From contig NC_091280.1 of NCBI RefSeq assembly GCF_042100115.1, positions 62,001 through 126,000 of the forward strand: a DNA stretch of 64,000 nt, in the 5' to 3' direction. This DNA comes from Alternaria dauci (taxonomy: Eukaryota; Ascomycota; Dothideomycetes; Pleosporales; Pleosporaceae). The position numbers were made by a program, and so were the translations under genes. Below, one piece after another: positions 41,187 to 53,064 of the stretch. The first letter of the stretch is position 1, and each line of letters starts with the position of its first letter. The notes below the pieces were generated by a model. It did not search any database and was not told where the DNA came from. It worked only from the letters and a program-made list of their open reading frames with translations.

Positions 41187-43572
41187 ATGGAGCCATCCCC
41201 TCTGACCCAGGACTCGCGGCCCGAAATCTTCCAACCCAAAATCATCTCCCTCTACGAAACCCTATTCAAAGTGTGTCCCTGCTCTCTGCGCCCACTCGCG
41301 CCCACACTGTACTAAACCCGGAGCGCAGGAAGACGACGAAGATGTTGAACTCACCGAGGGCTTCTGGCAAGAATTCTTTCTGCACCGCCCCGACACCGCG
41401 GGGCTGAAACGCATCCTGGCCTCCCTCGCACCCGACGAGATGCTGCACCAACAAACACGCTCACAACACCTTTTCCGCCACGCGATCCGGCGCGTACAGC
41501 AAGGCACTGCGCCCGCAGACGAAATAGCCCTCGAGGTAAACCTCCATGCCGCTCTTTCTCTTGTCCCATGTTCCCATGTATCCCCGTTTCTCTCATAAGC
41601 TTACCGCTTAGACCTTGACAGTCTTTCTCGATGCTGCGCTAGCGAAAAAATATACGAATCCGAGTTCGGATATTATTTCCGTGTTGACGGGGCTCAACGA
41701 CGCGGATGTGGTTATGACGGAGTTTGTGGCGACGCTGGATATGGCGATACGGAGTGGACGGGATGGTATGTGTTTGTTCACAAGACTCCAAGGGGACAAT
41801 TGAAAAGAAAGACGCTGTGGGCTAACTAAATATCCGAACATGCAGTTCCGTTGCGTCTGAGAGCCGTCCGCGCAACGCTGAGTATAACCGCCGCTGGCTT
41901 CCAGACGGCGCTGCCAAGTTACTTTACGCATCGCGATCTGTTCCCGAGTCTTATGAAGGTACCGTCACAACCACCCCCCCCCCGCCATAACAAAAAAAAC
42001 TGAACTAAGAATCACATAGTACATCTCCGACACCCCTTCGACCCCGCAAATCGCCCCCGCCCTCTACCTCCTCGGCCTCCTGACAAACTACAACAAATTC
42101 GAGTTCCAGAACCCGTACCGCCTGCGCCTCGACGACTTTGTCAACGACGCCATTATACAAGATATGGTAGTCTGTTTTGGCGAGACGTGTAGGAAGCTAC
42201 GGGATAGCTATGTAGCGGTGCAGGACGATATGCCAGAAGGGTGGAGTCTGGGGTCGACGCTGAGTTACATTGGACTCGGGGCGCTGGCAGGGAGTGGGAG
42301 TAGACCGACGACGCCAACGCCGGCGGCGCCGGAGGAGGCGAAGAGTTTGTTTGCTGGGTTGTGAGTATATCTGTTTTATTTCCTTTTGGCTTCTGCTGCT
42401 GCTGCTAACATATCCACTCTTCCACAGACCCGGCCCAGAAATCGGCATCCTCCTCTCCATCTACGACTTTGCAAACGCAAACAAAGTCTTTTGCTCCACG
42501 CTCGTCAAAGCTCCTCCTACGTCCGGCACAACCACATCCTCGCCCTCCCCGCTAAGCGCATATCTCTCCCTAACAAGCTACATGTTCCAGCACGCGCACC
42601 GCAGCGCCAGAGCAGCACTGTACACGTACCTCAGTCTCTTTGTGCTGCAGATACTGGTCGAGGACCAGGGGCTCGCGAAGCGGCTGTGCAGCGACGAGAG
42701 TAAAATCGAGGTGAGGCTGTGTCGGCAGCGGCAGCCGTTTCTGCCGGTGGTGAGGGGCGAGAGGGTGCCGGGCGCGGTCGTGCTGGATATGATGAGTGAT
42801 GCTGTTAGTCATAATTTGAGGAGGAGGTTGGATGTGGATTTTTATGTGTGAGTTCTGCTCTATAATCTGCTACCGGAGTGGATGTGAGGGATAGAGAGGA
42901 GTTGGAGGGAGTAGCGGATATCTCCTCTTTACCTCGTTTTCTTTGGTCCCTTGATGGACGCTTCAAAACTGAAAGATGCCCTGCTAACACTCTCGCAGCC
43001 TCTGTCTCGGCGTCCTCCTACGCCTCCTCTCCCACCTCAGCCGCACAAAAACCCGCATCACATACCACTGGTCCGAACTCTGGCGCACCCTACTCTCCTT
43101 TGTCCGCTTCCTAACCACGTACGCCTCGGACGTCAAAACAAACTACAAATCCACCACGCTCATCGACCTCCTCGTCAACCTGCTCGCCTTCGCGCTCTCC
43201 AGCGGCGAAAACTTTTTACCAGACCCAGCCGCCTACGACGACCTGTTCTACAAGCTCGTCGAGAGCAGCGACACGCTGATTAAATTTAGAGACGCGTTTG
43301 CGTTGTCAGGGAAGACTGGGTCAATGCAGACGCTGGTTAATGTGGCGAGTCACTATCAAGCGCTGTTGAGGGAGAAGGGGAAGGCGAGGAAACATTTGAG
43401 TCCGCAGGAGGTGCAGGCGGTGATTAAGCAGGGGTATGAGACGTTGAGTATTGATGCGAGTGAGGGATTGGATCGGTGGGATAAGTTTCGCGAGGCGGAT
43501 CACAAGGCCATGTTGAAGAAGATTGCGAGGGTTGTGGTGGAGGATGCGAGGGGGTTGGGTGGGGAGTGGTGA
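41187..43572 (+). CDS. ARMH3-like protein (DUF1741, armadillo-like helical)
   Basis: Seven exons keep frame: 41187-41270, 41329-41535, 41612-41765, 41846-41958, 42020-42360, 42428-42847 and 42999-43572, giving 630 aa. The animal relative ARMH3 (C10orf76) works at the Golgi with GBF1/Arf1 and PI4KB. Family-type segments are IFQPKIISLYETLFK, GFWQEFFLHRPDTAGLKRIL, SYFTHRDLFPSLMKYISDTP, LLTNYNKFEFQNPYRLRLDD, GLCLGVLLRLLSHLSRTK-like helices in the last exon, and HYHWSELWR-type contacts (TYHWSELWRTLLSFVRFL). All helical, no signal peptide or membrane helix. Splice sites are canonical, and the exon order follows the family from end to end. Confidence 0.85.
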
Positions 43573-43765
43573 GGGTAGTTGGGTAGGAATTGAAGTTTGA
43601 AGTTGTGTGCACCGTGGGGAAGAGTTGTGTATGCGTTTTGCGTGACACATTCCGTGCGGAATGTTTGGATTCGAAAAATATTCAATCTGATAATCGATGG
43701 GTATGTAGTCTCTCTTCCTCCCCTTCCAGCCTGACCTGTTGCATGGTTTCCAGCTGCACACCTCC

Positions 43766-45525
43766 TCACGCCTTGTAAAGCGTATCCAAAAACCCCTTTG
43801 CCAAGTCCACCACAACACTCTTGTTGGGCAAGCTCCCTGCCACACCGTACAGCGCCGCAGCATCACCCTTGACAGCACCCTTTGCGCCCTTTCCTTCCGC
43901 GATACGCTTGCGCTCCGCATCCCTGACCTCCTCGGTAACCTCGACCAGATCCTCAATCAGCTTATCAACAACCGCAACAATCGGCAGCGTCACCGCGACA
44001 TGAATCGCCGGCGGATTCTGCAGCGCATTCAAATGCCAGCCCTTTGCCGACATGCCATCCGCAACATCATAAATATCCAACGTGTGCGACAAGAACGACA
44101 CAACCGAGACTTTTGGCTGTCCAATGACTTTGAGATCCGGAGCTAACAGCGGGTTCTCGCGTATCGCAGATTCAATCCTCTTCATGCCACCGACAATCTT
44201 GTGGCACGCATCCAGATACCCGTTGCTGCCCTGCTTAACAAGCGATGCCCAGCACCCCGCGATGAGCGCGCCGGGCCGCGAACCAGCAATCGATGGCGAA
44301 GCGTAGACGCCGCCAGACCAGTCGGGCGAGATGAAGTATTGGTACTTGCGGTACACGTCGGAGCGGTACAGCACCGTTGAATTCCCCTTTGGCGCGAACC
44401 CGTATTTGTGCGTGTCGCAGGATATGCTCGTTACGCCGGGGAGCCGGAAGTCAAAGGGGTCAAAGTCGAAGCCGGCTTTGGGCAGCATGGGGACGATGAA
44501 GGAGCCCAGGCAGCAATCTACGTGCAGTGGGATCTTCTTCTTGACAGCGAGTTTGCTCAGACCGGAAATGTCGTCGATGATGCCGTGTGGGAAGTTGGGC
44601 GCGGAACCGACTAGTAGCACGGTATTTGGGTTGATGAGCCGCGAGACCGAGGGCAGGTGGACTTTGTACGATGGCGCTTTGCAGGCCACGAGGTGCATTT
44701 TGATCTTGAAGTACTCGCATGCCTTGCGGAAGGCGGTGTGTGCGGTTTCGGGCAGGATCATTTCGGGGGATGTGACGCCGCGCTCGTGGTACGCTTTGTT
44801 GCGGGCGGAGAGACAGGCCATGAGGATGGATTCTGTGCCGCCGGATGTCGTCACGCCGGCTGCGTCTTCGGGAGCGTTGAAGAGGGAGAGCACCATGGCT
44901 ACGATTTCGGCTTCCATCTTGCGTACGCCAGGGAATACGTCTGGGTGGATTGGGTTCGCGACGGTGAACTTGCCAAATGCCTCGGTTTGGAGTCTGATGA
45001 GCTCGTCGCCGCCGTGGTATACGGCGCCGCTGACTCGTCCGTCTTCCCAGCGCGTGTGCTCCATGTCGGCGAGTTCACACAGCTTCTTGCGCACCTCTTC
45101 CTCGCTCCATCCCTCGGCGGGCAGACTGGTGATGCGCTCGACGCCGGGCCCGCTCGGGACAAGCTTGCGCTCGAGTTTCAGGAGGGATTCGGAGACTTGG
45201 GCTTGCACTTTGTCGCGCACACCGGGCAGGCGGAGGAAGACGCCGTAGAGGTAGCGGCGGATGCTGATGTAGGCATCGCTGACGGAGCCAAAGATGCCGC
45301 GGCCCTTGAGCTGGTAGAAGGTGATGCGGGTCCAGCGGAGGAGGAAGAGGACGAAGATGATGTTGCGCAGACTGCATGCACATGTCAGTGTCTTGTCTTG
45401 TCTTGTTGCCATGCCAAGGGCGCATACACGTCAATGTTCAGGGCGACGAGCTGGCCGTTGGCGGAGCTCTTCCGCGCATTGAACGTATCGCGCAGACTGA
45501 CGGGCAGGCGCGAGGAGCCAGGCAT
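43766..45525 (-). CDS. dpl1: Sphingosine-1-phosphate lyase
   Basis: Two exons, 45428-45525 and 43766-45371, joined in phase 2 across GTATGC...CATGCAG, giving 567 aa. A PLP-dependent ER enzyme that splits phosphorylated sphingoid bases into a fatty aldehyde and phosphoethanolamine. The N-terminal membrane anchor is NIIFVLFLLRWTRITFYQL. The PLP fold shows SGAVYHGGDE, FTVANPIHPDVFPGVRKMEA, TTSGGTESILMA, HVDCCLGSF and the Schiff-base Lys in SCDTHKYGFAPKGNS. Then DWSGGVYASPSIAGSRPGAL and the C-terminal domain. All active-site motifs are intact. Divergent with the orphan gene starting at 46533. Confidence 0.94.
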
Positions 45526-46532
45526 CGTGGGCTAGTTGTGCGTACACTTTGTGTCAAACGCCGGGAGCATGCTGTAGAAGCAGGAATACGAAGCCCGGGC
45601 CGCGAGTTGATTAAGCATTGCGAGAGGGCTTGCCTGCTACGTCAAGCGTCGTCTATCACATGCCATGCTTCGGAGTGCCAAGGCTTCCGGTGCCGACGGG
45701 CGCGCAACCGTTTTGAAGCGGGGCATTGCCGCTTTGGGACACGACAACACGAAAGGGCAATTCGATGCACGGGCGATGTGATGGCACTCGGATTATGCAT
45801 CACGGTGGATTTGATTGCACTATCGACCGCTTTTCGCCAGCCGTATCTTTGAGGACGTCGACTCCGGATGTATCAGCGGGGTATGCCATTTGGGAGATGG
45901 GAGCGCCAGAGATGAGGTCGTCGTTGTCGTAGTCACACTGACGATATACACGTTTCCATGGCCAGCTCCAATCGGTAAACAATTTCATGAGTATGTGCTT
46001 AGAGAAGGATTGGCTATTGTTCAAGCAAGAGTCAGTCGCAGGCCGGACACAGACCACGATGATATGCCTTCGCATACGCGTTCCAGCATCGCATTCCAAC
46101 CACCGAACAACAGAAAGAGATGTATGCAGGAGATAAGATCTCTGATCTGATTAGGGTTAGTCAACGCAGGGGCTGTAGAGGGTCTGGCAAGCAATGCCTG
46201 TTCCGCGATATCATGACGACCTCAGGGTCGCGCTCCGCAACAACAACCACACGCATTGGAGACGTCACAACCACTATCTCCAAATCAGATGATCAACGAC
46301 GATGAGGAGGCGTAAAAGGGTCTGATAGCGACATGATCTGGTCCCATGGGGGTGTAATGCCACAGTGCAGTGGCCAATAAGCTAGATTGCTATATACCCT
46401 TCTCGCTGCCAACCTCGCCCTTGCGTTCGTGGCTTCTGTTTCTGACTCCATTCCATCCACTTCGTAGTCTTTGGAGGGACTGAGTGTCCACCGTCTTCGT
46501 CTACTACATCACTGACAAACCAGCCCTCTGCA
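45526..46532. other. Divergent promoter region, dpl1/orphan
   Basis: About 1 kb; the final 200 nt upstream of 46533 are pyrimidine-rich. ORFs here are shadows. Confidence 0.5.
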
Positions 46533-48548
46533 ATGGCGACGAAAGCACGAGGTCGGGAGGACGGTCCCCAAGACTACATCGTCGAGGTACGTAGAACGAC
46601 TCATCAGATCACGTTGCTACACTATCTGACGATCTTTCAACCAGGACCCGTCCATTTTATCAGGCTCGGCCTCAACGATCCAGACACAGCAACAGATTCC
46701 ATCTATCAAGGCCACAGACGACAGAGAAAACGACAAGCCTGTTGCATACAAGTCACGTACACCTATTGCCGATGAGTTCATGAACGGTGCTTTCAGGTCT
46801 AAGATATTTCCTCCAACTCCCACGTTTTCCCAAGAGCCAGTCTCTGTTGAGCAGGCTGATGTCTCCCACTCGCCAACCGACATGTACACACCAGGCCCAC
46901 CTGGTTCTAGAGAAGGTTCCACTACCTCTAAAGCAGGTCCTGCTGGGTCTAGTCCAACGTTTCCATCCCCACCAACTACTCCCCAGGCCAGCATTCTAGA
47001 ACCCAAGGTCACCACTCCACAGAGCGCCTTGACTCACGTCCCAGTTCGCGGATATCGTTTCGAAGTCAACAACATCGGGGATATTATTTCCTCATCCTCG
47101 TCTGTGTCCACTGAGCGTTCGACTCAGCCCAAGAGGTTTTCATCTGGCGCCTCTTCTCCACGCAGAGATAACCCCAAGGCGTACGGGCCGAATGGAGGTC
47201 GAGAAAGCACCCTTCAGGTGCCGGATCCAAAGGCCGATCTGGTGTTTGATATTGTTACTGAGTATCACGGGCTGAAGTTGTGTCGCGTCAGTGACGCTGT
47301 GCCTTATTGTGAGTACCTCTTCTTGACATGTCACAGCTGAAGAAGGAATAGGAAGTCCATGCCCTTGACACAGCATCTCCAATCACTGACATGATATACC
47401 AGTACTCGGCACCCGCAATCTGCGCGCCCGTCTCGCGTCCATCACCGAAGACAAGCTATCCCATACGCCCAGCATCCGTCCTGGCAAAATATCATGCGGT
47501 AGCCCGGACACATATAGCTCCCTCGACCTCTCCCTTATGGCCATCCTCCATACCCTCCGCAACGCCTCATCCAGCCGCCAGGCTCTCGGGAATTGGCACG
47601 TGATCCCTCCCACCTTCGCACCGCAGACATACACTAACCTACTACACCTCCATCTAGGTATGCCCAAGGCCTCGCCGCACGCAACGACAGCCTGATCCTC
47701 TACGAACACACTGCCGCCACGGGCCCCGAACAAATCCTCGTGTCGGCCGCCAAATTCCAAGACATGGCACAAACATGGCTGCACATCCGCAACCCATCCA
47801 ACATGTCTGGAGACCCACCTAATGCCATCAACGCCTGGGTAGACATCGTCACGGATCTGCGCAAGCAGGAGGTTGACATCCGCAAGATTGATACAAAACT
47901 GTACTACGAGCTCACGACCGAGCTCGAGGGCGAGGCGCTACAGCGCCGGATTGCGGAAATTGTTAGGTGGAGCCGGAACAGGCATTTGGATCAGCGGTAT
48001 GAGGCTTGGTGTAGGCATGTTGAAGGGACGAAGAAGGTCGCTGCTACTGCTGCGAATCAGCATACTGGCACTGCGGCTGGTACGAACCAGCAAGATACTC
48101 GTAGAGGTACGTCTTCAACGGCTCCATTATCCGGAACAGTGGTGTCCACGGGATAGACAACGTCGCAGTACGACTAATATCCCCTCCCTCAGACTGTCTC
48201 TACACCAAGCGCTTCTCGCACGCCCACCCCCTCGGTCTCCCCACCTCCCCCATTCCCTCCTCTCCCGCCGCCACCGACAAGAAAGCACAGCGCCACGCCG
48301 AAAAAGCAGCCCGGGCCTTCGCTGCCGCCACCGCCGCGGCCCTCGAGACACAGCGACAGGAACGTCTGGATGAGCGCAAAGGCGTCGTGGGCGGTGTGGT
48401 ACGGGGCTGGGCGAACCGGAAGAAGAGGAATACAGTGTTTTTTGTGTTGCTGATTGTGTTGTTGTTGGGGCCGTTGATTGGCGTCTTGTTGTGGGCGATG
48501 GCGATGCGGAAGTTTGATTGGACGCCGGGGGCGGGGGAGGGGTATTAG
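46533..48548 (+). CDS. Orphan fungal protein with C-terminal membrane helix
   Basis: Five exons, 46533-46586, 46645-47308, 47403-47595, 47658-48106 and 48193-48548, giving 571 aa. The N-terminal third is Ser/Thr/Pro-rich. From VRGYRFEVNNIGDI onward and around VFDIVTEYHGLKLCRVSD and RNLRARLASI it looks folded; IDTKLYYELTTELEGEALQR followed by RIAEIVRW suggests helices. A helical Ala/Lys/Glu stretch precedes a 20-residue membrane helix (TVFFVLLIVLLLGPLIGVLL) about 20 residues from the end, a tail-anchor-like layout. Joining exons 3 and 4 in frame needs a GC-AG intron (TG|GCACGT...ATCTAG). No known domain recognised; an organelle-anchored protein is inferred. Confidence 0.7.
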
Positions 48549-49354
48549 GGGCGTGGTGGGTGGTGGTGGATGGGAAGAGTGGTAGTGGTGTTGGAGTTGG
48601 TGGGACCGGGGTGTTTGCGATTGTTACATCGCTAATATTGGGTAGTGGCCGATGGCGGGAAAAACATACACGGAAGATACTGGGCTTGGAAAGCCGACGT
48701 GTATTTCAAAGTGTCTTTTCTCCGTCTTCAGCTATTGGACACCCAATTCATTCACATCTCAACCGATTCCTACACGATTGTGTTGAAATCTGCAATCTTG
48801 CTAGCCTGACATCCCTAGTGGTCGTAAGACAGAGCGGCGTTGATCGTTCCTGACGCATCCGGCACCAAGGTTCATCCTCTTGGTTGCTTACATGCCAGGC
48901 CAGCAATAGTAATATTCAACCTAGACTTTCCACGTGCAACATGAAATATTAGTAGTAGTTGTCCCTTGGCTTTGGAGATTCTACTCAGTAAACACGAACC
49001 CACAAACCAATCACATCAACACCCTCAACAACCGCTATACAAACCGTCCTTGGCATTGTGGAACCATCATTCACCAATACCCCCTACTACCATACAAACA
49101 CGCACCACCTCCATCGATATCTACCCAGATATCCTTGCTACTCGCTTACCGCCCGCTCCCCAAGCGCTGACTGTGCCGTCCAAGACCCTAAACTTACCGA
49201 GTAAATCTCTCGTGTAATTGCTCATCTCCGAGCGTTACCGTGCTTTCCGCTCCGCTGCCCACTTCGGCTCCGCTCCGTCTTGCTTAGCACGCGACGCTAT
49301 TACCAGACATGCGAACCTAGTCCCTTCCAGACCCCCTTTTCGCATGGTTCGGGA

Positions 49355-49378
49355 GGGGTAGGGGTAGGGGTAGGGGTA
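49355..49378 (+). repeat. (GGGGTA)4, telomere-like G-rich repeat
   Basis: Four perfect hexamers GGGGTA, similar to but not identical with the fungal telomere unit TTAGGG. Four G4 runs could form a quadruplex. Confidence 0.85.
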
Positions 49379-49467
49379 CTGATGGGTGTTTGCGTACCTG
49401 AAGATCCTCATTTCGCTAGGGGTATGGTATGACGACGGCACTATGTACCGTAGGCACTAACGAGCGG

Positions 49468-49497
49468 GATGGATGGATGAATGGATGGATGGATGGA
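49468..49497 (+). repeat. (GGAT)n imperfect microsatellite
   Basis: About seven GGAT units with one interruption (GAAT). Confidence 0.8.
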
Positions 49498-50005
49498 AAA
49501 GCGATGTGATGCGATGACCATGTGCTATGAAAATATTGACGAAGAAGAGAAGTTTGTGCCTGTGGATGATGGAGTTTGGGAATGAAGAAAACTGCCGAGT
49601 TTTTGTTGTTGTTGTCGTCGTCGGCACGGATGTGTATGGAATGAGTACGCTTTCTGCGCTCAAAATTACTACATTTTTACCCCAATCTCCGCGAAAAAAG
49701 AAAGAAAGAAAGAGACAAGAACGCAGCATCTCTCCCAATCCCCCCAGCCGCAGCAAACAATCCCGTTTGTGAAATAGCAATAGACACGAAAACGTCACCA
49801 CCGGTAGCGAGAATGAAAAAAACGGGGCTGCTAGTCTTCAGCAGAGCCTTTTTTACTCTATTCTTAGCCTTGTGTGTCGCATTCCTTTTTTTTGCGATAA
49901 AAGGTCCAGAACGTTTTGAGACGGGAACCCTTGCGAACAAACCACGTTCGTTTTTGTTTTTAGCGCTCCCGAGAAATCCTCTCTGATCGTTCTTGTCCTC
50001 TAGCA

Positions 50006-50027
50006 GCTAGCTAGCTAGCTAGCTAGC
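50006..50027. repeat. (CTAG)n tetranucleotide array 1
   Basis: Self-complementary CTAG repeated about five times. A second array is 100 bp downstream. Confidence 0.8.
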
Positions 50028-50124
50028 AACGGAAAAGCGGTTCGTTGAGCTAGGTAGTTCGAATGAGCAATTTGCTGTACATGCGCTTTTCGTGTGTGAT
50101 GACGACGCAACCTGGTGGCTTGCT

Positions 50125-50142
50125 GGCTAGCTAGCTAGCTAG
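50125..50142. repeat. (CTAG)n tetranucleotide array 2
   Basis: About four CTAG units, same motif as array 1. Confidence 0.8.
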
Positions 50143-52161
50143 ATGATGCTGGTACTGGTCTTCTCTTCATGGTTCGCCGCGCTCGAGCAGTTACCGGAAA
50201 GTGGTTTCGTTTTCGGTAAGGTAAAGTAAGGGTAACAGCAAGCCCTGTACCGTAGCGCTGCAGGTACAACGCATTTGCGAGAGAAAAGAAAAAGAAGTAA
50301 AAAAAATCGTGTTTTTAAACGGGCTTGCGGCTTGCAGGGAGGAAGGAAGGAAGGGGAGGAATGCGCTAGGTAGAATTGGAAAGAACACGAACACGAATAG
50401 GATTTGTTTCGTGTAGAGATGTTAGTTGGGTTGTTTATTAAACATACACAAAGGCTGCGGGTTACGAAGGCGGGTTTTAGCGGAAGGAAAACGTTGTTCT
50501 ATGCCCGTGTTGGATTGCGAGAAAACACGAACACGAACACGACCCTGGTTGTTGCTGTGTGGGAATGTAACTATCGTTCTCCTCCCATGAGATCAATTCC
50601 TCTGGGTATACGAAGTGATTGAATCGCAAAACTCGTAACTACAATTATTGATTAACAATTACCAAGTGTGACAAGCTGACAAGCACTCGCATCTTGCCCC
50701 AAAGACGATTTCAGGTTCCACTGTAGGTTCTGTTTGTAGCTACCCGAGTTCCCTAGTCTCGAATTGTCGCGACGCTGGCGAAAAGCGAAGATGTATGTGT
50801 TCCAACATGAAACATGAAACACGAAACGAGGAAAAAAAAAGATACATGCGGTAAAGTACCTATCTATCGCTGATACGAGATAACACCGGGCGGGGATAGA
50901 CCTGAGTGGGTACTTTGTAAGCGGGGCGGGGTTTTGGGGTAAATTGAAACGTCAAAAACAGCCAAAACGACATTGCGGCAAAACATGTGTTTTGAACCAA
51001 GTGTGGGGCCACCGGACTTTGGTTATCAAAACGTTTCCCAACCTTTCGTGTTCGTGTTGTAGATAAGCTGATTGAACAACAAATCCCACCAAATGTATGT
51101 AAGCTTTCGGTACAATTCCCACGTGCGTAAGCCGGCAAGACATTTTTAGTTACTGTATTCCAATAATCTCCCCATACTGCATTCTTCCCGCTCCCTGTCC
51201 GATATATACGGTGCTTACTGTATTCCGCTTCCGTATCTAATCGCTTTTTTGGCGCCCCAAGATCTTGGTGGTTTTATTTTGCCAGCCAGCCAGCCTCCCG
51301 CTAACGCTACGTCATGTACCCTGTCTGTCTCCGTTTCCGTATTTTTGTAAGAGAATCCTGGGGATAATCTGATTAAAGCACGGTGAGAGGGTAAGCTCGT
51401 ATTCGGATGTCGTGTCCTGTTACGGGTTGGGTACTGTATGGGTAAAGTTGATTTGCTGTTTGTGAGAGGAAAGCGATGATGTCATACATAACGCCTGCGC
51501 CTGCGCCTACCAGACTCAGCAACCAAGCAGAACAGCATTGGCATGCAGCATGTACGCAACCCGCTGCACGATGGGAGGCAAAAAACCACGGTTGTGGCTT
51601 TTTTCTTTCCAGGTCTATTCCTGTTTTTTCTTTCTCCATGTTGCTTGACGTGCATGCGAAACGGTCGCAGGATCAGCCTTTGCGGCAACGTGCGCAAGTG
51701 CAAGTGCGCATTGTCATGTGTGAGAGGTGTGAAGTATGTATGGTGGCTGTGGGTTCGTCCGTTCCCGCGGCGTGCTTGCTTAGTGAGGAATTCGATCGGC
51801 AGACGATCTCGTCATGTGGTCATGTCACAACGGTGATCGCGAGGCCATGTGCGCATCTGTGCATCTGTGCGCACAAGGTGGGATGTGCATGTGCGAGCGG
51901 TGTGAGCAGACTTGATGTGTGAAAGTGTGTATTCGTCGGAGTAATAATAATAGTAGTGGTAGTAAATAGTATGCGATGCTATGCTAGTATTGTCGCCCAG
52001 GACAATAGTGACAGTATGGTATGCAAGTGGTATCATGTGAAAAAAAAAACACCGAGAAATGCCCATGCCCATGATGATGATGTGTAAACGCCTTCGTCCC
52101 CGCTCCATACAATTCGTAGTTCGTAGTCGGTCCCTCGTCGCGTTCCTGTTCCGCATGCCCT

Positions 52162-53064
52162 TCATGAACTATCCTCGCTAATCGTGCCCTCGCTCGCCGA
52201 CGACAACGACGACGTCTTGCTGTCCGACGGCAAAGGACCTAATGTCCACCGCCAGTCCCGCGTGCGCTTCCGTCGACCAGCAACGGGCGTTTCGGGCGCA
52301 GAGTCGCTGTCGTCCTCGCTGCTCGACGAGTCTCTTTTCTCGCCCGTGCGCGGCGACCTTTTCGGTGAGCTCTCTACCGAGGAAGCGGTGCTGCTGATGG
52401 AGAGCTGGAGGGGCGATATGCTCGTATTTGACATGTTGAGCGCGGGCTTCAGACTCAGACTGGGTTTGCAGGCCTCGGCTTCAGATTCGCTGGATGACAG
52501 CGACGACAGCGTGGAGCTGCTCGACTCGAGATCGGAGTGTGCGAGGGTGTACTTTGTGGTTGTGATTTCCTCTTCGAGCGGCGTGCGGAACGACACGCGC
52601 TTTGCGGCGGGGAACATGGGGCGGGTGGAGGAGCCCATCTTGCGTGGTATTATCGCGCGGGCGGGGCTGTTTGCGAGGATGGACGAGAGGTTGTGGGGCT
52701 GCTTGTAGGGTATTGAGCTGGTGGCCGAGTCTGTGGACGCGGATGTGGCTGTTGAGGAGAGGGTGGATGCTGAGCTGGGCGTGGCGGGCTGTGCTTGGGG
52801 TACAGTAGCCGGGCGTTCATAGGCGTTGGAAAAGGTGTTGCGGACGGTGGGCGATACGGCAGAGAGAGTTTCGAGTCGCAGACTGGCGCCTTTGCCCAAG
52901 ATGCGCGGTTGCTCCGTGTTGATGGACAGTTTGGGACGCCGCGGGGCCTGGCGCGGCGGGGGTATTATAGGCAGCTGGGTGGTGGTCATACTGGACATGG
53001 CAGATGATTGCGAGTACGGCGGCGTCGTCGAGGGGTGTGATGGCTGCAGAGTGGACAGCATCAT
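52162..53064 (-). CDS. Ser-rich protein with a PP1-docking (RVxF) motif
   Basis: Single exon, 300 aa. Mostly disordered Ser/Thr/Pro-rich sequence with three conserved-looking islands: APRRPKLSINTEQPRILGKG near residue 40, AAKRVSFRTPLEEEITTTKY at 153-171, and GRRKRTRDWRWTLGPLPSDS at 263-282. KRVSF is a textbook RVxF docking site for protein phosphatase 1, and the acidic EEEI after it is usual. The last island, with two Trp in a basic context, may bind another partner. A PP1 regulatory or scaffold subunit is inferred; I know no named family for it. Confidence 0.7.
   Translation of the reverse strand: MMLSTLQPSHPSTTPPYSQSSAMSSMTTTQLPIIPPPRQAPRRPKLSINTEQPRILGKGASLRLETLSAVSPTVRNTFSNAYERPATVPQAQPATPSSASTLSSTATSASTDSATSSIPYKQPHNLSSILANSPARAIIPRKMGSSTRPMFPAAKRVSFRTPLEEEITTTKYTLAHSDLESSSSTLSSLSSSESEAEACKPSLSLKPALNMSNTSISPLQLSISSTASSVESSPKRSPRTGEKRDSSSSEDDSDSAPETPVAGRRKRTRDWRWTLGPLPSDSKTSSLSSASEGTISEDSS

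Larger units (their letters stand above)
48549..52161. other. 3.6-kb gene-free convergent region rich in simple repeats
   Basis: No ORF with a recognisable domain on either strand. It holds GGGGTA and GGAT tandem repeats, two CTAG arrays and many homopolymer-rich patches. Both flanking genes end into it, so long 3' UTRs or a non-coding transcript are possible. No tRNA or rRNA seen. Confidence 0.6.

Noticed and set aside
44657..45535. 292-aa plus-strand ORF opposite dpl1
   Set aside because: Antisense to a well-supported PLP enzyme; no motif of its own.
49355..49378. True telomere or chromosome end
   Set aside because: Only four units, not the TTAGGG unit, and surrounded by ordinary genes on both sides.
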